Part shown: positions 37,719 to 45,544 of the stretch, piece after piece
Numbering within the stretch: the first letter of the stretch is position 1
Layout of the letters: each line of letters begins with the position of its first letter
Origin: JBCDAP01 sp038747915
Lineage (GTDB): Bacteria; Planctomycetota; Phycisphaerae; Phycisphaerales; UBA1924
Assembly: GCA_038747915.1 (NCBI GenBank)
Contig: JBCDJJ010000003.1
Coordinates: forward strand, 1-64,000
Direction: 5' to 3'
Length of the DNA stretch: 64,000 nucleotides
Program-made: the position numbers and the translations under genes
Notes under the pieces: generated by a model
Told to the model about the DNA's origin: nothing
Databases searched by the model: none
Seen by the model: the letters and a program-made list of their open reading frames with translations, nothing else

Positions 37719-37853
37719 ATTCAGTCTTTCTTTGATTCATGACCAGTGTGTGTGGCCCTGAGGCGAGCAGGGATGTCGCTCACCGATGCACGGTGATGTG
37801 GCGGGGCACGAAGAGGAGTAGGCCACTGAGCCCAGGAATCGTCAATGTGTCCC

Positions 37854-37883
37854 GTAACAAAATGACGCAAAATGAAGTATAAT
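37854..37883 (+). promoter_or_regulatory. Possible sigma-70-type promoter
   Basis: GTAACA (37854-37859) and a perfect TATAAT (37878-37883) are separated by 18 bp in an AT-rich stretch. It would read towards the gene at 38194, with a long leader. The -35 matches only four of six positions. Confidence 0.3.
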
Positions 37884-37930
37884 TCAGAATATGATGTGTA
37901 TTGCGCATTCAGGCCACATTATCTGGATCA

Positions 37931-37944
37931 AGAAAAGCGTTTCA
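37931..37944. promoter_or_regulatory. Possible LacI-type operator
   Basis: A GAAA-AGCG-TTTC symmetry lies between the divergent MFS and PEP-CTERM genes and resembles the GAAA-N3-TTTC palindrome in front of the LacI gene at 28677. Confidence 0.35.
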
Positions 37945-38077
37945 CTCTTTGATACGTTCTCAGTTATCGGGGGTGCAGGCATCAATATGGTGCATCCATC
38001 AGGCTTAATATCGGTTTTTGAATCATTTGAGTCGTGATGTATCGTTGTCGTCTTGCATTCCGGTGATTTTACGACAT

Positions 38078-38095
38078 GATACGGTAAAACGTATC
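38078..38095. promoter_or_regulatory. Inverted repeat upstream of PEP-CTERM gene
   Basis: GATACG and CGTATC flank GTAAAA about 100 bp before the start at 38194. It is an operator-like dyad; the binding protein is unknown. Confidence 0.4.
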
Positions 38096-38193
38096 TTTTG
38101 CAGGGCAACACCGGCAATTCGGTGGAGAGCTGCCGGGTTCTGCCAGAGATGGGAAACACACCGCGTCAACCCGGAGCCTTGGGGGTTTTTGAT

Positions 38194-38832
38194 ATGAAAT
38201 CTGTGTTCAGTTCCTGCCTTGCGCTTGGCATTGCCGCGACCGCGGCTGCGCAGCCGAACCTCTTGAACAACGCCAGCTTCGAGGACGACCTGTTCTTCGA
38301 CTTCTCCGATTTGTCGAACTGGAATGTCTTTGCTGACAGTTTCCTTGGCGCATTCCCGATCGACATCAGCAACGGCACCGGTACCACAGCGAACACCGGC
38401 GACAGAGCCCTCGACGTGGTCGTCGATGGCAGCGGTGGGGCCGGCGGCATCGTTGGTGCTATCCAGGAGGTCTTCGGGGTTGTCGCCGGTACCGAGTACG
38501 AGCTCAGTGCGTTCGTGCGGAGCGATGGTCCGTTCACCGGCGGCCAAGGCGAGATCAACATGGAGTGGTTCAATGCCGCCGGCGACAGTCTCGGCACCGA
38601 CCAACTGGTGATCACCGGTAATGATCTCACCGATACGTACGAGCGATTCGCGGTCCGAGGTTTCGCGCCGACCGATGCTGTCCGTGTGAACGCGTTCTTG
38701 GTTGGGATCGTGATCGATGGCGTTGTGAACTACGCGCTCGACGACGCTGCGTTGGTCGTGATCCCGGCCCCTGCCACCGGGCTCGCCATGCTCGGCATGG
38801 GCGGTGTGGTGATCGTTCGCCGCCGCCGCTAG
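38194..38832 (+). CDS. PEP-CTERM-type exported protein with carbohydrate-binding-like fold
   Basis: This 212-residue protein begins with a signal peptide (MKSVFSSCLALGIAATAAAQ) followed at once by NLLNNASFED, a start typical of jellyroll carbohydrate-binding-like domains. The domain (about residues 20-185) is beta-rich with DTYERFAVRGFAPTDAVRVNAFL. The C-terminus has the sorting tail: a PAPATGLAMLG motif, a hydrophobic stretch and RRRR at the end. The exosortase that would process it is not in this window. The Met at 38194 was chosen because it directly starts the signal peptide. The likely role is at the cell surface or in the matrix. Confidence 0.8.
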   Translation: MKSVFSSCLALGIAATAAAQPNLLNNASFEDDLFFDFSDLSNWNVFADSFLGAFPIDISNGTGTTANTGDRALDVVVDGSGGAGGIVGAIQEVFGVVAGTEYELSAFVRSDGPFTGGQGEINMEWFNAAGDSLGTDQLVITGNDLTDTYERFAVRGFAPTDAVRVNAFLVGIVIDGVVNYALDDAALVVIPAPATGLAMLGMGGVVIVRRRR

Positions 38833-39007
38833 TCACTCGGCCGACCACCTCCCACTCGGTGCGGGCGCGTGATGCGTGTCCGCATCGCTTCTCGTGTCAC
38901 CTCGTTGGCCAGCGGGTGTGACTCGCGTCTTGATGTCATCGCTCAAGTCCGCTCGTCGTTGATTCGAAGCCAGTTCGATCCCCTGAGATCTCTCGGAGCC
39001 TGCCCTG

Positions 39008-39817
39008 ATGTCACATCCCAGAACTCTCGTCGCGTGTGTGCTCGCTGCTGGTGTGTTCGGACTGCCCGCGCAGTCCCAGAATCTGCTCTCAAACCCGAGC
39101 TTCGAGACCGTTCTGCCGCCACTCGCGGGCGGTGGGCCGGCGAACTGGTTCCGATTCAACGGCATGCAGCCGAGCACCGACGAGTTCTTCGGCCCGGCGT
39201 TCGACGGCATGGCCACGATCGTGTCCGAGGGCGAGTTCCTGGGTGATGAGAGCCAGAGTGACAACGGACTCATTCAGAACACGAGCGTGTCCGGTGCTTC
39301 GGGTCGGTGCTTCCGATGCTCGGTGTATGCGCGTTCAACCTCGCTCAATCCGATTCAACCGAGCAATCTTGACGTGCCGGGATCGCGGGGTCACTTCCCG
39401 CTGGTCATCATGGATTTCACGAATTCGAGCGGTAACGTGATCGATGGTTTCTCGGTTGGTACGCAGGTCTTCGAGGCTGCGGACGACCCCGTGGATCAGT
39501 GGCTGCGCACATCGGTTCAGGCTGTGGCGCCCGAGGGCACGGAGGGCATCACCGCGTTCCTGCTATTCATCCAGTTCGACAACTCTGTCGGACAGATGCT
39601 GTGGGATCTCGTTGAACTCGTTGAGGTCGACACGCTCCTGTGCCCTCCGGATTGGGATGACGACGGCGATTTGGATGGTGACGACGTCAGCGGCTTCCTG
39701 GTTGACACCGACTTCGATGGAGATGCCCCGGCGGTCGATTACAACTGCGATACGTTGTTCGATGCGTTTGACGTGGCGGTCTTCCTCGACGACGTGTTTG
39801 TTGGCTGCCCGCTGTGA
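39008..39817 (+). CDS. Secreted protein with jellyroll-like domain and dockerin-like tail
   Basis: This 269-residue protein has a signal peptide (about residues 1-23) and starts its mature part with NLLSNPSFET, as in the preceding gene, suggesting a shared carbohydrate-binding-like domain (about 24-205). The C-terminal 60 residues contain two Asp-rich EF-hand/dockerin-like repeats (DWDDDGDLDGDDVSGFL and DYNCDTLFDAFDVAVFL) and end in GCPL. Such calcium-binding tails are common in planctomycete exported proteins. The partner or anchor is unknown. It and the previous gene may be paralogues with different sorting signals. Confidence 0.75.
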   Translation: MSHPRTLVACVLAAGVFGLPAQSQNLLSNPSFETVLPPLAGGGPANWFRFNGMQPSTDEFFGPAFDGMATIVSEGEFLGDESQSDNGLIQNTSVSGASGRCFRCSVYARSTSLNPIQPSNLDVPGSRGHFPLVIMDFTNSSGNVIDGFSVGTQVFEAADDPVDQWLRTSVQAVAPEGTEGITAFLLFIQFDNSVGQMLWDLVELVEVDTLLCPPDWDDDGDLDGDDVSGFLVDTDFDGDAPAVDYNCDTLFDAFDVAVFLDDVFVGCPL

Positions 39818-40481
39818 TATGCCGCTGAGGCGGGAGGCCCTCGAACGCACGCGTACGACCGGCTGTTGATGACTTCTTCCGCCTCAGAAGTGAGGCGTCT
39901 GGAGTTCGGTGTGTCTCCGAACCGTTGCTGGTATCGCATGTGCTCACAGCGATTCGAAGAGCACTCATTGAGCGTGGGCTCATCAAGGCCACAATTCGCT
40001 CTGATGCTGTCACCGCGGCTATCAGGGTGTTTTCGGAGGAACTGACCGATCGCGCTCGACGGCTCGACGTTGAGTGAGGTGGATTCCTTTTTTCAATGGT
40101 GACGACTTTGTAGAGATCTGCTTGCACTGCGGGCGACTTCTGCGAGCCGGCTCACACTGGCGGGCGTGACGCTGCGGGCTGACCAATGGTTCATGCGGCA
40201 CACCGACTCTCGGACGACGCTGAAGCACGACATGGTGCTCGGGGTGGCCGATACGGCGACAGCTGTCGGGATCGATTGTTGGCCTTGGGTGCCTGCAACG
40301 CGTTGCCACCGGGACGCACAGATGCTCGGATCGCACGCGGGGTCTGTTATCGATGATCGCAGCGAGCCTGCGAGATGACACGAATCATCGCGGATCGGCA
40401 TCGACGGCGTCGGATCGAGCAGTGGCACGTAGATCTCAGTGCACGCGAGTGATGGCGACTCGGTGCGTGCTGATGCGCCAG
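39818..40481. other. Gene-poor stretch before tRNA-Ala
   Basis: About 660 bp hold no recognised gene. One plus-strand frame (39829-40077) is open for about 80 codons but lacks ATG and any known motif. No integrase, repeat or attachment-site duplication of the tRNA end was seen. Confidence 0.4.
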
Positions 40482-40554
40482 TGGAGCGGAGGGGGCTCGA
40501 ACCCCTAACCCCTGGCTTGCAAAGCCAGTGCTCTCCCAATTGAGCTACCGCCCC
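40482..40554 (-). tRNA. tRNA-Ala (anticodon TGC)
   Basis: This is a 73-nt cloverleaf on the minus strand. The acceptor stem GGGGCGG/CCGCTCC includes the G3-U70 pair that identifies alanine tRNAs. The anticodon stem CTGGC/GCCAG encloses TTTGCAA with anticodon TGC, and the T-loop is GGTTCGAGCC. The 3' CCA is not encoded. Confidence 0.95.
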
Positions 40555-40618
40555 GGGTGCGGACAGGCTAGCTCGGCTCGAGCGGCTGGGCGAGCGCGGG
40601 GAGTGATTCTGGCGGCGA

Positions 40619-43063
40619 TCAGGCGGCTTCGCGTTCGGCGCTGTCGTCCTCGGGGAGCTCGGCCACGGCATCGGTTTCGGCATCGGTGGGATCGCCCGGT
40701 GTGCCCGGTCCTGGTGGGTCATCCGGCGCCTCGCGCCGGGCGATGGCAGCGAGGCGGGCTCGGTCGAGCAGCGCGGTGGGATCAAGCACGAGCCAGACCT
40801 GGCCGTTGTCGCCGAGGCAGGCACTGGCGACGAGGTCGCAGTGAGCGAGCCCGTCCTCGATGTGCTCGAGCACGAGCTCTTGCTGACCGAGCACGGTGGT
40901 CACGAGCGCCGCAGCGAGCGCATCGTTCTCGCCCATGAGCAGCGCGACCGCTGGCGAGGAGTCGGGCTCGCCGGCGAGAATCGCGGGGAGGTCGATCACG
41001 GAGAAGATTTCTTCGCGGACGCGGAGTGCCGGTTCGCCGCCGCAGGTATGGAGGCCGTGGTCGTCGACGCGGACGATCTCGCGGATCGCCGAGAGCGGCA
41101 CAGCGTATCGCGCGCCGCCGATATCGATGACCATGGCGTCAACCACCGCCCCGCGGACGGGGACCGCGAACGAGACGCACAGCCCACCATCGTCGGCCGC
41201 GCCGCATGAGATGCTCACGCCCATCGCTTCGAGCGAGTCGGCGGCGAGCTTGAGCGGGTGATCCTCGTTTCGCGGGTCGAGTTCGAGGATGGCCTCGGGG
41301 AGACCTTTGCCATCATCGGTGATTGTGAAGCGGATCCGGCTTCCTTCGCTGTGGACCGCGACCTGGATGGTGCCCTGCTCGGGTTTGTCCGCGGTGGCCC
41401 GCTCGTCGGTGGTTTCGATGGACGTGGTCGCGCTGTAGCGGAGAATCTGCAGCAATGCCTCGGCGAATAGCTGGGTGTCGAAGCGATCGATCGGGATCGA
41501 ACCGCCGATGGTGTTCACGACCACCTCGCGGTCGTTGATGCGTGACAGGTCGGTGACCAGCGTGCCGAAGCCCTCGATCGTGTTCCCGATCGGCGCGGTC
41601 CTCATAATCTGGACTGCTTGCTGAAGCGTTCGCGTGAGGCGGTCGACCTCGGCGGTACACCGGTTGAGTTTCTGGCGTGTCTCCTCTGGGGCGCTTTGAC
41701 TCATCTCGAGCATGGTCTGCGTCGCGAGTCGGAGCATGTTCTTGGCAACGACGAGCTGGCGTGTCGCATCGATCACGCCGCTCAGTTCAGGATGTGTGAT
41801 ATCGATCGTGGCGTCATGAGACTCGTGGGTGGCGGCGCTGCCGTGGGGCCCATCATCCGTGGATCCCGATGCGGCGGCCTCGGCCGCGATTTCGTCGAGT
41901 CGATCGAGATCGGGCAGCTCTTCAAAGGTTTCGACGACACCGTCCAGTTCGAGGACGCGGTCGGGATCGTTGCGATGCCACGCGGTGAGCACGGGGTGCA
42001 TCGTCTCGCCATTCAGCAGGGTCTCGATCCGCTCGGCGAATCGGTTGAGTGGCCATCGGGTTTCCATGCCCACGCGCAAGCCGCTCGCGAGCTGCTCGAT
42101 GAGTGCTTCGGCGGCGCGGACCCGGACGGTCAGATCGGGTATCGCTCCGTCTTGCACCGCAAGGGCCCGAACGGCGACCGATGCCAGGGTCTCGAGCAAC
42201 TGCTTCAGGCTCGGGAACCCGAAGTGATCGGCGGTACGCATGAGCCCGTCGGTCATCTCTCGGAGCGACTCGCACGCGTCCTTGCGCGATGAGAGCGCCG
42301 CCATGCGCTCCGCGAGTTCGTCGAGCTTCGTCGCGCTCTCCGAGAGCTCGATCGCGAGGAACTGCACCAGCTCCATCTGTGCGGTGTCGAGTGTGAGGGG
42401 GACAGTCCCCCAGTCTTCGGCGTCGTTCGAGCCATCGTCGTCCCCGGCGTCGTCCGCCATCATGGCAGCGACTTGCTCGGGTGTGAGCATCATCGGCCCA
42501 CCGCTGGAGAGCGTTGCAGCGGGGTCGGCGTCGACCGGCGCTGGTGCGGGCTCGGCATCCGCCGGTGGGTCGACCGTGGGAGGATCAACCGCGGATTCCT
42601 CAAGATCGGTGTCGGCCGGTGTGCCGTCCGGTTCCTCGGATATGAGGTCGGACGCCGACTCGGTAACGGGGGCCTCCTCGGCGACCGACTCGGGTGTCGT
42701 ATCGATTGTCTCCGGCGCCTCAGCGATCTCTGGCGCCTCGGTTGTCTCATCGGATGCGGGGAACTCGGATGCGCCAGCGTCCGGTTCGCGCTTGTCGGCG
42801 CTGACCTCGTCCGGTTCGTGAGGGTCCTCTGCCGGGGTTGCCGGATCTGGCGTGGACTCGTCGGTCGGCGCTTCTGGTGGTGTCAGATCGATGGGGTCAA
42901 CGACCGATTCATCTGTCGCGGGTGCATCCGATGAATCGCTTGCATCGGGCGGTGCGCCGTCTGCCTGAGGGTCGACTGGCGTCATCTCGGCCGGCGCATC
43001 GATCGCCTTGTTGGGCGCGGGCACGTCGGGTGCGGCACCGTCGGGTGTCGGCGTTTCGCTCAT
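40619..43063 (-). CDS. CheA-like protein with degenerate kinase and CheW domain
   Basis: This protein is about 814 residues. An acidic, Pro/Ala/Thr-rich disordered region (about 1-200) precedes an HPt-like helical domain (about 225-330), a dimerisation/ATPase-like region (about 450-630, with ITDDGKGLP near 585) and a CheW-like domain (about 640-765, VIDIGGARYAVPLSAIREIVRV). The HPt helix that should carry the phosphorylated His reads LREMTDGLMRTAD, with no His, and the ATPase N-box reads ILRYSATTS without the usual Asn. It is therefore probably a non-catalytic signalling scaffold. It is divergent from gvpA with 348 bp between. The start ATG 43063 avoids a basic N-terminal stretch that looks non-coding. 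Confidence 0.75.
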   Translation of the reverse strand: MSETPTPDGAAPDVPAPNKAIDAPAEMTPVDPQADGAPPDASDSSDAPATDESVVDPIDLTPPEAPTDESTPDPATPAEDPHEPDEVSADKREPDAGASEFPASDETTEAPEIAEAPETIDTTPESVAEEAPVTESASDLISEEPDGTPADTDLEESAVDPPTVDPPADAEPAPAPVDADPAATLSSGGPMMLTPEQVAAMMADDAGDDDGSNDAEDWGTVPLTLDTAQMELVQFLAIELSESATKLDELAERMAALSSRKDACESLREMTDGLMRTADHFGFPSLKQLLETLASVAVRALAVQDGAIPDLTVRVRAAEALIEQLASGLRVGMETRWPLNRFAERIETLLNGETMHPVLTAWHRNDPDRVLELDGVVETFEELPDLDRLDEIAAEAAASGSTDDGPHGSAATHESHDATIDITHPELSGVIDATRQLVVAKNMLRLATQTMLEMSQSAPEETRQKLNRCTAEVDRLTRTLQQAVQIMRTAPIGNTIEGFGTLVTDLSRINDREVVVNTIGGSIPIDRFDTQLFAEALLQILRYSATTSIETTDERATADKPEQGTIQVAVHSEGSRIRFTITDDGKGLPEAILELDPRNEDHPLKLAADSLEAMGVSISCGAADDGGLCVSFAVPVRGAVVDAMVIDIGGARYAVPLSAIREIVRVDDHGLHTCGGEPALRVREEIFSVIDLPAILAGEPDSSPAVALLMGENDALAAALVTTVLGQQELVLEHIEDGLAHCDLVASACLGDNGQVWLVLDPTALLDRARLAAIARREAPDDPPGPGTPGDPTDAETDAVAELPEDDSAEREAA

Positions 43064-43411
43064 GTGCGTGTTCCAGTGGACGCGTCGATCAACAGTTCGG
43101 ACAGAGAGCAGCATCGGTCGGCGCCGGATCAACGAACCAGTGCGAATCCCATCGCGGCGCGCCTCAAGATTGATTGTGATGATCGCACACCGTTTCGAGT
43201 GCGCCCGTCCCTGCAACCGGTGGGCCGCGGGTTGGGTCGTAGCGAAATCTCGGTGCGGCCCTGGATCAAATCGAAATCAAGCGCGGGAAGTCAGTGAGAG
43301 AGGCGGTCGATATCGCTCGCGGCGTTGCCGGCGTGTTGCCGCGCGGCGCACTCCGCCGGCTCGCGTGAGTTGGGGAGCACAGCACTGGCAGCACTGCAAG
43401 GAGCCAGAACC
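43064..43411. promoter_or_regulatory. Divergent promoter region, CheA-like gene and gvpA
   Basis: This 348-bp non-coding stretch must drive the gas vesicle genes to the right. A strong Shine-Dalgarno AAGGAG (43398-43403) stands eight bases before the gvpA ATG. No confident sigma-70 or sigma-54 promoter could be assigned. Confidence 0.45.
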
Positions 43412-43627
43412 ATGGCCAAGGTTCAGAAGACGACGGACTCCTCGTCGCTGGCGGAAGTCGTGGATCGCATCCTCGACAAAGGCATCGTGATCGATGCCTT
43501 CGCCAAGGTTTCGCTGGTCGGCATCGAGCTCGTCTCGGTCGAGGCCCGCGTGGTGATCGCATCCGTCGAGACGTACCTCAAGTACGCCGAGGCGATCGGT
43601 CTGACCACATCGGCGACCGCTGTCTGA
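43412..43627 (+). CDS. gvpA: Gas vesicle structural protein GvpA
   Basis: This 71-residue protein is the main shell subunit of gas vesicles. The family core is plain: LAEVVDRILDKGIVIDAFAKVSLVGIELVSVEAR, then VVIASVETYLKYAEAIGL. The first helix is followed by two beta strands and a second helix, and the length matches other GvpA proteins. A strong Shine-Dalgarno (AAGGAG, eight bases spaced) suits the large amounts needed. It is the first gene of the cluster. Confidence 0.97.
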   Translation: MAKVQKTTDSSSLAEVVDRILDKGIVIDAFAKVSLVGIELVSVEARVVIASVETYLKYAEAIGLTTSATAV

Positions 43628-43748
43628 GGACGGCGACGATCGCGCGCGGTTGTTCGGTTCTCCCCGCCGTGCCGCCGCGCTCCCCGACGGAGCCTGCGCT
43701 CCGCACACTCCGTCGGCGTTCGTCCCCGCACCCATCGGCGAGCCTCGC

Positions 43749-44525
43749 ATGAGCGAGTCATCACACCACACCGACTCGGTGGGCGATCTGCTCGCGCGGG
43801 TCCGCGCCGAGCGGCTCCGCGCCGCCCAGCAGGCTGCCGAGCAGCGGCGAGCCTTTCTTGCTGAGCTTCGCAGCAGCGTCGAATCGATCCGGCAGGATGT
43901 TCGCGCGGTGGTCGACCGAGCCGCCGAGGACCCGCCCGTCGTCGAGGAAGCAGCACCAGAGACGGCATCAATGGCATCCGACGCTCAGCCATCCGAGCCA
44001 CCGATCCTGAACCAGCACATGACCCAGGAGGAGTACCCCATGCCGAAGCACACGAAGTCGTCGGCCGCTGCTAAAGAGCAGTTCTTCTCATCCCCCGAGG
44101 TGTCCGACGCCTCGGGAGCCGCCGAGGCCCCGGTCGAGTCACCCAAGAAACGGTTCTACAGCTCTCCCGATGTCGCTGCGATTGATATCGAGGCGGCCGA
44201 GCCGATTGATGCTGCCAACTCGCCGAAGCAGCAGTTCTTCTCGGCCCCGGCGGTTGGTGGTGCCGGCACAGCGCCGACGGCCGCTCCGGACCCTGCGCCG
44301 AGCAGCCCGAAGTCGGCATTCTTCTCATCACCCCCGGTCGGTGGTCAGGCGACGAGCGGTGACGCGACAGCGAAGCAGCAGTTCTTTCGTTCGCCGAGCG
44401 TTGACGGTGGCTCGGCCCCATCGACCGACTCGCCGAAGTCATCGTTCTTCTCCTCTCCGCAGGTTGGTGACTCGGTCGAGCCACCCCGCGACGAGAAGGG
44501 ACGATTCGTCTCCAAGGTGGCCTGA
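43749..44525 (+). CDS. GvpC-like protein with six FFSSP-type repeats
   Basis: This 258-residue protein is probably a gas vesicle surface or accessory protein. Residues 10-55 form a charged helix (ERLRAAQQAAEQRRAFLAEL) that resembles one GvpC repeat of cyanobacteria (Arg, Ala, Ala, Ala-Phe and Glu-Leu at the same spacing). The remaining sequence is disordered and holds six copies of a motif, approximately K-x-x-F-F-S-S-P-x-V, at residues 112, 136, 163, 191, 212 and 233, spaced 21-28 residues apart. The motif spacing is close to the 33-residue GvpC period but not equal. A second start with AGGAGG lies inside the gene at 44040. I do not know this repeat from a named family. Confidence 0.7.
   Translation: MSESSHHTDSVGDLLARVRAERLRAAQQAAEQRRAFLAELRSSVESIRQDVRAVVDRAAEDPPVVEEAAPETASMASDAQPSEPPILNQHMTQEEYPMPKHTKSSAAAKEQFFSSPEVSDASGAAEAPVESPKKRFYSSPDVAAIDIEAAEPIDAANSPKQQFFSAPAVGGAGTAPTAAPDPAPSSPKSAFFSSPPVGGQATSGDATAKQQFFRSPSVDGGSAPSTDSPKSSFFSSPQVGDSVEPPRDEKGRFVSKVA
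44026..44042 (+). promoter_or_regulatory. Internal Shine-Dalgarno and start codon within the FFSSP-repeat gene
   Basis: AGGAGG at 44026-44031 stands eight bases before an in-frame ATG at 44040, spaced as in gvpA. A 161-residue product made from it would lack the GvpC-like helix and keep all six repeats. The annotated start at 43749 has no comparable site. Confidence 0.45.
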
Positions 44526-44549
44526 TCCTGTGGCAAAGGGACAGACACG

Positions 44550-45401
44550 ATGAGCACCGACACCGGATCATCGCGCAACCCGGACCTCTCACGCCGGGTT
44601 GCTGACCTGCTCGCCGAGGCACGCCAGGCCCGGCTGGCCGCGAGCCGTCTCGCCTCCAACGCGCGCCGCGAGGCGCTCGCTGCGATTCGCGAGGAGGTGA
44701 GCACAATCCGCTCAGCGAGCGCCGAGGCACTCGCTCGTCCGGCCACGGAGGCGGTGCCGACAACGGACACGATCGATGTGCCGGTTGACCAAGAGGCCCC
44801 GTCGTCTGCGTTGTCAGACGATGTGAGCTCGCCGATCGCTGGTGAGGATGCAGCCGTTGAGCACGAGGCATCGACGCCTGAAGCGCCCGCGATCCTCGAC
44901 CCACCTGCGGCGATCGAGTCACCCGCGGTCCCCGAGACGCCCACTATCCCTGAGTCACCCGCGGTCTCCGAGGCGCCTGTGGTTGCCGAAGCGCCCGCGG
45001 CATCCGCGGTACCGACACCGGTCTCCGGGCCGGTTCCGCCGGCCGAGACACCCGTCGAGCGTGAGGTGTCATCGCCGGAGCCTCCCACACCGCCGGCGTT
45101 GCCGGCGCGTGCAGCGAGCGCGCCTTCCGGCGAATCACCGCCATCAGAAGATCTCAGGGATGAGACCATCTGGGCACTTCCCGAGGTCGCGCCTATCCCG
45201 ATGAACGCGTCCGCACCATCGCGGCACGCGTCGCCACCTGTTGCCGCAAACGATTCCCCCGCGCCCAAGACGCCGGCCTCGTCCGAAGATGCGCCGACGG
45301 ATCCGGGCGCGATCCCATCGCCGCAGACGCTGCCCCCGCCGTCGGGCCCGTCGGTAATGCCCGCCCCGCCGGCGACGCTTCCACCGATGAAGCGCGCATG
45401 A
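44550..45401 (+). CDS. Proline/alanine-rich gas-vesicle-cluster protein
   Basis: This 283-residue protein begins with a charged helix (LSRRVADLLAEARQARLAAS, about residues 13-32, continuing NARREALAAIREEV) that resembles the N-terminus of the preceding protein and the GvpC repeat. From about residue 60 it is disordered, with Pro, Ala, Glu and Ser in irregular repeats (PAVPETP, PAVSEAP, PVVAEAP). It lies 24 bp after the FFSSP gene on the same strand. It may be a second, diverged GvpC-like coat or anchor protein; no catalytic motif is visible. Confidence 0.6.
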   Translation: MSTDTGSSRNPDLSRRVADLLAEARQARLAASRLASNARREALAAIREEVSTIRSASAEALARPATEAVPTTDTIDVPVDQEAPSSALSDDVSSPIAGEDAAVEHEASTPEAPAILDPPAAIESPAVPETPTIPESPAVSEAPVVAEAPAASAVPTPVSGPVPPAETPVEREVSSPEPPTPPALPARAASAPSGESPPSEDLRDETIWALPEVAPIPMNASAPSRHASPPVAANDSPAPKTPASSEDAPTDPGAIPSPQTLPPPSGPSVMPAPPATLPPMKRA

Positions 45402-45544
45402 TGCAGGCAGCGGAGCGCGGCGCCCCCCGCTTTGGGCGGGAGCCCCGCACAGCCGGATCATGATCGAGCCCGAAGTGAAGACGTTTGGATGAAGCGTCGC
45501 GGCGCCGCTCCACTTGTGCCGGTCCGCTGCCGATAACGGTCGCC

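Noticed and set aside
39829..40077. Plus-strand open frame of about 80 codons before tRNA-Ala
   Set aside because: It has no ATG, no Shine-Dalgarno and no recognisable motif; a helix-like end (LTAIRRALIERGLIKATI) is not enough.
40482..40554. tRNA-Ala as an integration site of a mobile element
   Set aside because: No integrase, no repeated tRNA 3' end and no phage or conjugation gene was found on either side.
43380..43411. Sigma-54 promoter just before gvpA
   Set aside because: TGGCAG and TGCA are present but the GG to GC spacing is wrong and the site would overlap the ribosome binding site.
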